NCBI GenBank assembly: GCA_900755095.1
Contig: CAAEFE010000120.1
Location: forward strand, 1 to 64,000
Source: an uncultured Bacteroides sp.
GTDB taxonomy: Bacteria; Bacteroidota; Bacteroidia; Bacteroidales; Bacteroidaceae
Length of the DNA: 64,000 bases
Direction of reading: 5' to 3'
The notes under the pieces are model-generated. The model was given only the letters and a program-made list of their open reading frames with translations. It did no database searches and was not told the origin of the DNA. A program made the translations under genes and the position numbers. Each line of letters opens with the position of its first letter. The stretch's first letter is position 1. Below are positions 57,446-64,000 of this stretch, one piece after another.

Positions 57446-59287
57446 TCACTCATACACACACGCACGCGTATACAACCCTTTACCGTCCATACTGATTAAT
57501 TTTCCGTGTTTGGTGAGACGCTTCAGCCAAGTGAGGGCTGTGTTTTCTTTAATTCCCATGGCAACTGCTTCTTCCAGTAACTGTGTACGAGTAAATTCAT
57601 CACCCAGTTTCTGGAAGAGATAATCACGATCGGCATTAGGACGGTGGCTGATTTCTGTATTGGGGAGGAACGATAGAATATGCGTGGCATGACAGTAGAG
57701 AGGTTCCGCAAGACTAAGCACAGCATGAAAGTCTTCCTGTGAAATGGATACATCCCAACGAGTGATGATGTCATCTTTGCGGTTGTCCGTAGGAATTTCC
57801 TTGTCCGGTGTGAAAGGAGAGGTGGGAGAGGTCTTGAAGTCGTAGGGCTGCGGGCTTTCGAGGGCACGCAATACGGCTACTTCCGACATGATTCTGCATA
57901 GATTGACGGCTAGACGTGCCACAAAACTATACATTTCCCTTCCATTAGCTACACTGGAGCGTTCAAACAAGTCGGAAAAGACGGTGTCGATTTCTTCTTT
58001 TTGTTCATCCGTAAGTTGCAGGGTATGAATGCCGTGTGTTTTTATCACGCTCAACTTTTCTTTCCATTCCAGTCCCATAGCGGTGAATATCTCCTCCCAA
58101 TCTATCTCGTTGTCCATAAATTGGCTGATCCATTTACTGATTCCGCACATGTAATAATATAATTGGCGGGAGTATGATCCGTCTTCTGCCGTCGGAATGA
58201 AAGTTTGCACCTGCGACGGCGTACCCGAAATCAGGACGGAAAGATAGCTTTTCTTCACTTCCCGGTATTCCTGGTCGGTGCGGCGGTTGTAGGACAAGCG
58301 GTCGTGGTCGAACGCTTTGCGCAGGGTATCGCTCCAATGACCGTGATCCGATCCGATGGCGGTGGAAAGGGTGTCCGCTTCCGCTTCGCAGATAAGTCCG
58401 GTTCCGTCGGAGTCCATGATGTTTTGTAGGATACCCGTACCGGTGTTGTTGCCCGAAATGAGGAACATCCTGTTAGGGGGCATTTGTGGAGCCTCCTTTT
58501 TGGTTCGTTCTTTTCCCATTGCATCGTACTCGGCTTTCTCTTTTTTGTATGCTTTCATCTGTATGGTCACTTCTTTGCGGATCTCGTCGTGGATAGGTTC
58601 CACGAGTAAGCGGATGTAGGAAAGGATACCTTTGCCGGAAGCCGAAGGAGCCACTACGAAACATTGGAGGCTGGGGTGATGGTATTTGCCGCCATATAGG
58701 CATCGCACGTGGCGCGACATACAGGCACCCAGGGCAGTGAGCGCTCCCAATAACATGATGTCGTGTTGTATTGGGCTGCTCCCGGCTTTTATGATACGTT
58801 GCAAGAATTCCGGCCAGTTGTTTTTCGGAAAAGTGGGCAATTGATGTTGCGGTTCACTGCCCGGCAATAGTTCTTCTTCCCCTTCTCTTTCTTCGGAGAT
58901 ATTGTCATTCCCTACCTTATTATACGCGCCCGTGTGTGGGGGAAATTTGCGTGCTGTACCTGCTGTACCTTTTGTACCTGTGGGATGTTTGGGCATTTCT
59001 TCTATGCAGATGCTTACTCCCGTCGCTTCGGCCAGGTGGAAAGCGGTGCCCAAGTGCACTTCTCCACGTTGGGTGTGGAGTGCGTTGGAGAATACCCGTT
59101 CGGCATGTTCGCGCTGATACTTGGGAGACACCCGGCACAGGCGATGAAAAAAGTCACGTCCTGCTTCACCGCAATCCGTTGCGATGGCGAATGACAATTG
59201 TACGTATTCAAGATAAGTGGGAGCAATGTCCGCTCCTGCCGCTTCGACTGCTTCGGTGAGGCGGCATAAAGATTCAATATCGGTCAT
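57446..59287 (-). CDS. DUF3987 ATPase / primase-helicase-like protein
   Basis: A 613-residue protein. The N-terminal part (about 1-95) resembles the primase C-terminal/PriCT-like module. The DUF3987 domain has a Walker A-like PSASGKG (about 213-220), a SGNNTGTG segment and EAEADTLSTA. Relatives are found on mobile elements and near capsule loci and may act in replication of an element. The C-terminal end (TALTWLKRLTKHGKLI) looks like a winged helix. It follows the BT4734-like gene after 38 bases, and in some Bacteroides the two are fused. Confidence 0.85.
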   Translation of the reverse strand: MTDIESLCRLTEAVEAAGADIAPTYLEYVQLSFAIATDCGEAGRDFFHRLCRVSPKYQREHAERVFSNALHTQRGEVHLGTAFHLAEATGVSICIEEMPKHPTGTKGTAGTARKFPPHTGAYNKVGNDNISEEREGEEELLPGSEPQHQLPTFPKNNWPEFLQRIIKAGSSPIQHDIMLLGALTALGACMSRHVRCLYGGKYHHPSLQCFVVAPSASGKGILSYIRLLVEPIHDEIRKEVTIQMKAYKKEKAEYDAMGKERTKKEAPQMPPNRMFLISGNNTGTGILQNIMDSDGTGLICEAEADTLSTAIGSDHGHWSDTLRKAFDHDRLSYNRRTDQEYREVKKSYLSVLISGTPSQVQTFIPTAEDGSYSRQLYYYMCGISKWISQFMDNEIDWEEIFTAMGLEWKEKLSVIKTHGIHTLQLTDEQKEEIDTVFSDLFERSSVANGREMYSFVARLAVNLCRIMSEVAVLRALESPQPYDFKTSPTSPFTPDKEIPTDNRKDDIITRWDVSISQEDFHAVLSLAEPLYCHATHILSFLPNTEISHRPNADRDYLFQKLGDEFTRTQLLEEAVAMGIKENTALTWLKRLTKHGKLISMDGKGLYTRACVYE

Positions 59288-59325
59288 GTTTTGATTTTTA
59301 TAAAATAATGTTTAATTATTCTCGT

Positions 59326-59952
59326 TTACTTGGTTCTGAACAATGCTTCCGGGTCGTAACTAAGGAAACAGGATCTCACGAGGTCTTTGCCGGAGAAATC
59401 TACTTTGGATTTCGTTTCGGAAGAAACCGCTGTTACCGTATTGTATGCCGTCTCTACGTACCGCATCGCCCAACTCATGTTTTCTGTGATATTTTTTGTA
59501 TCATTTGTCGTGGAGGAATAATGGCAAGGAACAAATGCCTTTACACCCAGTCCGCTGGGGCTGATAAAGGTGAGTACAGGTTGTAGGAGAGGGTCGTCAT
59601 AGAGCATACGTCGCATTTCTACTGCTTCCTGATAAGAGTGGAGACCGTCCACATCTACTATCACCAGATGAGACGGGGAGACGAAATCCTTACAGCTACG
59701 GCGGGTGAATGTGCCGCAAGGGGTCACATACGGAAGCAATGATGCTTTGGCGGCTCGTATATCTGTGGCATTCCGTACTTGTGCGGTCAGGGTTTTGAGA
59801 TTCTCATTGCAAGTAATCATTTGGAAAACTTGTTCGATGGAGACTTCGCAGAAGGGGATAAGCGTGGGAGGAGTCATCAGTCGGCCTTGTTTGTCTTTGA
59901 TGGGAGCGATAGGTGGCATAAAATAGGACATTCTGTAGTTGTTTGACATCAT
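59326..59952 (-). CDS. BT4734/BF3469-family protein (VirE N-terminal-like)
   Basis: A 208-residue protein with the archaeo-eukaryotic-primase-like VirE_N/BT4734 signature: HLVIVDVDGLHS carries acidic residues, followed by LQPVLTFISPSGLGVKAFV. Together with the DUF3987 gene it looks like a primase plus helicase pair derived from a mobile element. No integrase or recombinase is present nearby. The role in this chromosome is unknown. Confidence 0.85.
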   Translation of the reverse strand: MMSNNYRMSYFMPPIAPIKDKQGRLMTPPTLIPFCEVSIEQVFQMITCNENLKTLTAQVRNATDIRAAKASLLPYVTPCGTFTRRSCKDFVSPSHLVIVDVDGLHSYQEAVEMRRMLYDDPLLQPVLTFISPSGLGVKAFVPCHYSSTTNDTKNITENMSWAMRYVETAYNTVTAVSSETKSKVDFSGKDLVRSCFLSYDPEALFRTK

Positions 59953-59958
59953 TTTCTT

Positions 59959-59987
59959 TTTGTTATAAGTTAAAATGTTTATTTTTG
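59959..59987 (+). promoter_or_regulatory. Promoter for the split small gene
   Basis: TTTG (59959-59962) and TATTTTTG (59980-59987) are 17 bases apart, slightly short of consensus. The leader would be about 125 bases. Confidence 0.4.
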
Positions 59988-60119
59988 CAAAAAATATGAG
60001 TGTGTTTCAAAAACACGGCATGAAGGTAGTAATAACAAAATAGACTCTACCCTGATATGTGAGGATAAAAGTTAAAATATTTAATTATTAAAGTGTGTAT
60101 TTAACAACAAAAAACAAAG

Positions 60120-60394
60120 ATGAAAAAGAAAACGGTTTGTTGCAGTGATTTGGGAGCTTATATTAATGAGTTGCTTAAACGTGCGAAATTGAAAAATGAG
60201 TATGTATGCGAGACCCTGGGTATGGGACATGATGTTTTGAATGGCATAAAAAAGGGCTAAATCTCCCATTGAACGATTATATAAAAGTAATGAATCTCTG
60301 TTTGAATGCCTACAACGAAGAGGAGATTGAACTGATTTTGAATACGTTGGTGAGAATGTATCTGCGCTACTACAAGAAGAGGATAGTGGAGTAA
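60120..60394 (+). CDS. Small split gene with -1 frameshift at A AAA AAG
   Basis: Frame zero (60120-60260) encodes 46 residues starting MKKKTVCCSDLGAYINELLK and stops at TAA. The -1 frame continues without stop to 60394 with LPLNDYIKVMNLCLNAYNEE and LILNTLVRMYLRYYKKRIVE. The joint is ATA AAA AAG, the in-frame slippery heptamer A AAA AAG known from dnaX. Frameshifted translation would give about 91 residues. The product looks like a small helix-turn-helix protein, but no family is certain. It may equally be a gene inactivated by one lost or gained A. Confidence 0.6.
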
Positions 60395-60414
60395 TCCGTG
60401 AAATAATTGATAGA

Positions 60415-60454
60415 AAATCCCGGCTGAATAAATAAAAACGGCCGGGATTTTTTT
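60415..60454 (+). terminator. Intrinsic terminator
   Basis: Perfect 10-base arms AAATCCCGGC and GCCGGGATTT (60415-60424, 60441-60450) followed by T's, just after the split small gene. Confidence 0.85.
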
Positions 60455-60596
60455 GTTTAGGATGTCTATTTGTCATTCTTGGGAAATATCAAATGGTAGC
60501 CATACCTTTTCCGTGTGCGATAACGAAAACACAAAAAATAACATTTTATTAGGTAGAAAAAGTTTGAGGAATGCTTCGTAGTTCACAAATAATGAT

Positions 60597-60604
60597 TAAA
60601 TTTG
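60597..60604 (+). promoter_or_regulatory. -7 element (TAAATTTG) of the rnf operon
   Basis: TAAATTTG lies 28 bases before the RseC-like start, with no clear -33 box. Confidence 0.5.
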
Positions 60605-60632
60605 CCGCGATTTGTAATGCGGAGTTTGCAAA

Positions 60633-61058
60633 ATGACGAATAATACTATAAAGCATCTAGGTATTGTGGAAAACATACAGGGTTCTCATCTGTCGGTGAG
60701 GATTGTCCAGACATCGGCTTGTGCGGCATGTAGCGCAAAGGGGCATTGTTCCTCGGCGGATAGTAAGGACAAAATCATAGATATCATAGATACCGCAGCT
60801 TCTTCCTATCAGGTGGGAGAGAAGGTGATGGTGGTCGGCGAAACGTCGATGGGCATGATGGCGGTAGTGTTGGCTTTCGTACTTCCTTTCGTACTTCTTA
60901 TATTTTCGTTGTTTCTTTTGATGGCATTGATAGAGAATGAACTGTATGCGGCTCTTCTTTCTCTGGCTGTCCTTATACCTTATTATTTCGTTTTATGGCT
61001 TAACAAAACGCGACTCAAACAACAATTTTCATTTACTATAAAACCAATAAATAACTAA
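60633..61058 (+). CDS. RseC/MucC-family protein of the rnf operon
   Basis: A 141-residue membrane protein. The N-terminal part has a cysteine cluster (CAACSAKGHC), probably redox-active or Fe-S binding, followed by two membrane helices (about 75-125) and a basic tail. RseC relatives are linked to SoxR-reducing and Rnf systems. Its position at the head of the rnf genes is typical for Bacteroides. Confidence 0.88.
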   Translation: MTNNTIKHLGIVENIQGSHLSVRIVQTSACAACSAKGHCSSADSKDKIIDIIDTAASSYQVGEKVMVVGETSMGMMAVVLAFVLPFVLLIFSLFLLMALIENELYAALLSLAVLIPYYFVLWLNKTRLKQQFSFTIKPINN

Positions 61059-61065
61059 AAACATT

Positions 61066-62019
61066 ATGAATTTGATTCTGATTGCAGTGATTTCATTGGG
61101 AGCTATAGCGCTCGTGCTGGCCGCTATTCTTTATGTGGCTTCCAAGAAATTTGCCGTGTATGAAGACCCGCGGATTGCCCAGGTGGGAGAAGTGCTTCCC
61201 CAGGCTAATTGTGGTGGATGTGGCTATCCCGGTTGTAGCGGCTTTGCCGACGCTTGCGTCAAAGCCGGTTCGCTGGATGGTAAATTCTGCCCCGTAGGCG
61301 GACAGCCTGTCATGGCACAAATTGCTGATATCCTAGGGCTTGCAGCCGGAGAAGCTGAACCGATGGTAGCAGTGGTAAGATGTAACGGAACGTGTATGAA
61401 TCGTCCGCGTATTAATCAGTACGACGGTGCGAAGAGTTGCGCTATTGCCGCTTCGCTCTATGGTGGGGAAACGGGTTGTAGTTACGGATGTCTGGGGTGT
61501 GGTGACTGTGTGGCTGCCTGCCAGTTCGATGCCATCCACATGAATCCTGAAACAGGACTTCCGGAAGTGGATGAAGCGAAATGTACCGCTTGCGGTGCCT
61601 GTGTGAAGGCTTGTCCGAAGGCGATCATCGAAATCCGTCCGCAAGGAAAGAAATCACGCCGTGTGTATATCTCTTGTGTGAATAAAGACAAGGGAGCTGT
61701 GGCACGCAAGGCTTGTACGGTGAGTTGTATCGGCTGTGGCAAATGCGTGAAGACTTGTCCGTTCGAAGCTATCACGTTGGAGAACAACTTGGCTTACATC
61801 GATCCGCACAAGTGCAAATCTTGCCGGAAATGTGTGGAAGTCTGTCCGCAGAATACCATTATCGAATTGAATTTCCCGCCGAGGAAACCGAAAGAAGAAG
61901 CTCCGGCTGCTCCAAAACCGGCTGCTGTTTCTAAAGAAGCGGTGGAAACTCCTGCACCGGCGGCAAAAGTGGAAACTCCTGCTGAAAAGGCTACAGAAGC
62001 TCCGAAAGTAACAGAATAA
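61066..62019 (+). CDS. rnfB: RnfB, Fe-S electron-transfer subunit
   Basis: A 317-residue subunit with an N-terminal membrane helix, the Fe-S cluster motif CGGCGYPGCSGFADAC (about residues 46-61) and several ferredoxin-type CxxCxxCxxxCP motifs (CLGCGDCVAACQFDAI, CTACGACVKACPKAI, CIGCGKCVKTCP, CKSCRKCVEVCP). It is the ferredoxin entry point of the Rnf complex. The tail is Ala/Pro/Lys-rich, a common but variable extension. Confidence 0.95.
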   Translation: MNLILIAVISLGAIALVLAAILYVASKKFAVYEDPRIAQVGEVLPQANCGGCGYPGCSGFADACVKAGSLDGKFCPVGGQPVMAQIADILGLAAGEAEPMVAVVRCNGTCMNRPRINQYDGAKSCAIAASLYGGETGCSYGCLGCGDCVAACQFDAIHMNPETGLPEVDEAKCTACGACVKACPKAIIEIRPQGKKSRRVYISCVNKDKGAVARKACTVSCIGCGKCVKTCPFEAITLENNLAYIDPHKCKSCRKCVEVCPQNTIIELNFPPRKPKEEAPAAPKPAAVSKEAVETPAPAAKVETPAEKATEAPKVTE

Positions 62020-62043
62020 TAACAGAATAAAATACAGAACTGT

Positions 62044-63381
62044 ATGTTAAAGACATTTTCAATTGGTGGAGTTCATCCACACGAAAATAAATTGTCGGCA
62101 CATCAACCTATTATCACAGCGGAAGTTCCTGCAAAGGCTGTTATTTTGCTGGGGCAGCACATTGGTGCGCCTGCAAAACCGGTTGTAGCGAAAGGGGATG
62201 TGGTAAAGGTAGGCACTAAAATTGCTGAACCTGCCGGCTTTGTTTCGGCAGCAATTCACTCTTCGGTCAGTGGTAAAGTGGCGAAGATTGATACTATTGT
62301 CGATGCCAGCGGTTATGCGAAACCTGCTATCTTTATCGATGTGGAAGGCGACGAATGGGAAGAAACAATCGACCGTAGCGCCACACTGGTGAAGGAATGT
62401 GAACTTCCGGCAGAAGAGATCGTGAAGAAAATTGCCGATGCCGGAATCGTTGGTCTGGGCGGTGCTTGTTTCCCTACACAGGTGAAACTTTGTCCTCCTC
62501 CTTCTTTTAAGGCTGAATGTGTGATTATCAATGCTGTAGAGTGTGAACCTTATTTGACTGCCGACCATCAGCTGATGCTGGAACACGCGGAAGAAATCAT
62601 GGTAGGCGTTTCTATCCTGATGAAAGCGGTGAAAGTGAACAAGGCATTTATCGGAATCGAAAATAATAAGCCCGATGCTATCGAACTGATGACTAAAGTA
62701 GCTTCCAGCTATGCAGGCATCGAAGTCGTTCCCTTGAAGGTGAAATATCCGCAAGGAGGTGAAAAGCAGCTGATCGATGCGATCACCAAACGTCAGGTGG
62801 CGAGCGGTGCGTTGCCTATCTCTACGGGAGCAGTCGTGCAAAACGTGGGAACGGCGTTTGCCGTTTATGAAGCTGTGCAGAAGAATAAACCGTTGTTTGA
62901 ACGGGTGATTACCGTGACGGGAAAGTCGGTTGCGAAGCCGTCCAACTTCCTGGCCCGTATCGGTACACCGATGAAACAGTTGATTGACGCTTGCGGTGGT
63001 CTGCCCGAAGATACGGGTAAGGTGATCGGTGGCGGTCCGATGATGGGTAAGGCGCTCGTAAATATCGAGGTTCCTACTGCGAAGGGCAGTTCCGGCATCC
63101 TGATTATGAACCGGAAGGAAGCCAAACGTGGTGAAGCTCAAACCTGCATCCGTTGCGCAAAGTGCGTGAGTGCCTGTCCGATGGGACTGGAACCGTACTT
63201 ACTCGGAGCCTTGTCTGAAAACGGAGATTTTGAAACAATGGAAAAAGAAAGAATCATGGATTGTATTGAGTGCGGCTCTTGCCAGTTCACTTGTCCTGCC
63301 AACCGTCCGCTGCTCGACTATTGTCGTCTGGGTAAAGGCAAAGTAGGAGCTATGATTCGTGCACGTCAAGCTAAAAAATAA
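62044..63381 (+). CDS. rnfC: RnfC, NADH-binding Fe-S subunit
   Basis: A 445-residue peripheral subunit that exchanges electrons with NAD. It begins with the GGVHPHENK segment, has the FMN/NAD loop GLGGACFPTQVKL (about 139-151), a SLBB-like region, and two 4Fe-4S motifs near the C terminus (CIRCAKCVSACP, CIECGSCQFTCP). Length is short relative to proteobacterial RnfC, as usual in Bacteroides. Confidence 0.95.
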   Translation: MLKTFSIGGVHPHENKLSAHQPIITAEVPAKAVILLGQHIGAPAKPVVAKGDVVKVGTKIAEPAGFVSAAIHSSVSGKVAKIDTIVDASGYAKPAIFIDVEGDEWEETIDRSATLVKECELPAEEIVKKIADAGIVGLGGACFPTQVKLCPPPSFKAECVIINAVECEPYLTADHQLMLEHAEEIMVGVSILMKAVKVNKAFIGIENNKPDAIELMTKVASSYAGIEVVPLKVKYPQGGEKQLIDAITKRQVASGALPISTGAVVQNVGTAFAVYEAVQKNKPLFERVITVTGKSVAKPSNFLARIGTPMKQLIDACGGLPEDTGKVIGGGPMMGKALVNIEVPTAKGSSGILIMNRKEAKRGEAQTCIRCAKCVSACPMGLEPYLLGALSENGDFETMEKERIMDCIECGSCQFTCPANRPLLDYCRLGKGKVGAMIRARQAKK

Positions 63382-63386
63382 CGAAT

Positions 63387-64000
63387 ATGGAAAATAAATT
63401 AATCGTATCACTATCGCCCCACGTTCATGGCGGAGACAGCGTACAGAAAAATATGTATGGCGTGCTAATTGCACTGATTCCGGCTTTTCTGGTGTCTCTC
63501 TATTTCTTCGGACTGGGTGCCCTGATTGTCACGGCTACTTCCGTTGCGGCTTGTTTGTTCTTCGAATGGGCGATCGGAAAATATTTAATGAAGAAACCGA
63601 CCACCACCATCTGCGACGGCTCTGCCATCATCACAGGTGTGTTGCTGGCATTTAATTTACCGTCTAACTTGCCTATCTGGATTATCATCCTCGGTGCACT
63701 GTTTGCTATCGGTGTAGGTAAGATGTCTTTCGGCGGATTAGGCTGCAATCCTTTCAACCCGGCATTGGCAGGCCGCGTATTCCTGCTGCTTTCTTTCCCG
63801 GTGCAGATGACCAGCTGGCCGGTAGTCGGACAGTTGACCGCTTATACGGATGCTACCACCGGTGCCACTCCGCTGGCCTTGATGAAGCAAGCCATTTACG
63901 GTGACACTGCCGCTTTAAGCCAGATTCCGGACGCATTGACCTTGCTGATCGGACAGAATGGCGGATGCTTGGGTGAAGTGAGTGCGCTGGCTCTGCTGAT
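63387..64000 (+). CDS. rnfD: RnfD, membrane flavoprotein subunit (partial)
   Basis: The first 204 codons, cut by the window end. It starts MENKLIVSLSPHVHGGDSVQ, five bases after rnfC. Membrane helices and the FMN-attachment segment DATTGATPLALM, with the Thr of S/TGAT expected to carry covalent FMN, identify it as RnfD. Remaining rnf genes should lie just beyond the window. Confidence 0.93.
   Translation, partial: MENKLIVSLSPHVHGGDSVQKNMYGVLIALIPAFLVSLYFFGLGALIVTATSVAACLFFEWAIGKYLMKKPTTTICDGSAIITGVLLAFNLPSNLPIWIIILGALFAIGVGKMSFGGLGCNPFNPALAGRVFLLLSFPVQMTSWPVVGQLTAYTDATTGATPLALMKQAIYGDTAALSQIPDALTLLIGQNGGCLGEVSALALL

Noticed and set aside
57446..59952. An integrative element with an integrase
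   Set aside because: The DUF3987 and BT4734-like genes suggest a mobile origin, but no integrase, transposase or attachment repeats are visible in the window.
55360..60500. CRISPR array or tRNA genes near the hairpin-rich accessory block
   Set aside because: The repeats are not regularly spaced and no spacers are present; no cloverleaf with a T-loop GTTCRA pattern was seen.
62059..63141. A 360-codon open frame on the minus strand opposite rnfC
   Set aside because: It is fully antisense to a clear RnfC with Fe-S motifs, and its translation shows no domain. It arises from codon bias.

Overview
The window looks like a chromosomal segment of a gut Bacteroides, probably close to B. thetaiotaomicron, B. 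ovatus or B. xylanisolvens. Protein families point there: a UpxY antiterminator, a Bacteroidetes-type RNA polymerase omega, DUF4293, DUF4248, a 'smalltalk' peptide, a BT4734-like protein and an Rnf complex. Many genes also carry the Bacteroidetes promoter element TAnnTTTG, and Shine-Dalgarno sequences are essentially absent. From memory, B. thetaiotaomicron also has a capsule locus beside its rnf genes, so this may be an allelic capsule at a conserved site. No alignment could be run to test that.

Positions 1-28360 are housekeeping genes. On the + strand lie an SGNH hydrolase, a phenylacetate-CoA ligase with an ACT protein, bamD/omega/DUF4293, uvrA, a YbaK deacylase, a POT peptide transporter, PadR/PspC, a metallo-beta-lactamase-fold hydrolase and a flavin reductase. 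On the - strand lie uvrB, a LysM/periplasmic-binding protein with an outer-membrane barrel, a GNAT enzyme, and a group reading pyrG, yidC, MATE exporter, S9 peptidase. A DUF3078-like outer-membrane protein on the + strand ends this part. A probable small RNA with its own promoter and terminator lies downstream of uvrB.

Positions 28480-55610 form a capsular polysaccharide locus read in one direction. It opens with upxY and no upxZ. Next come a membrane 4,6-dehydratase, Wza and a Wzc tyrosine kinase, then a UDP-sugar dehydrogenase and epimerase for uronic acids, and a CapE/CapF/CapG set expected to make UDP-N-acetyl-L-fucosamine. The middle is AT-rich: flippase, Wzy polymerase, five glycosyltransferases and several acyltransferases. 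The end holds an epimerase/reductase plus a PglC-type initiating sugar-phosphate transferase, a PIG-L deacetylase and a WbuC cupin. Three genes in the locus are broken: a ManC C-terminal remnant, a serine-acetyltransferase-like wreck with several frameshifts, and an acyltransferase frameshifted inside a perfect 25-bp inverted repeat. They suggest recent reshuffling of the capsule.

Positions 55640-60460 are an accessory block common near Bacteroides capsule loci: amidase, smalltalk peptide, HU-like protein, DUF4248 protein, a DUF3987 ATPase/primase-like protein, a BT4734-like protein, and a small gene split by a -1 frameshift at the slippery heptamer A AAA AAG. From 60600 to the window end runs the rnf operon (RseC-like, RnfB, RnfC, partial RnfD).
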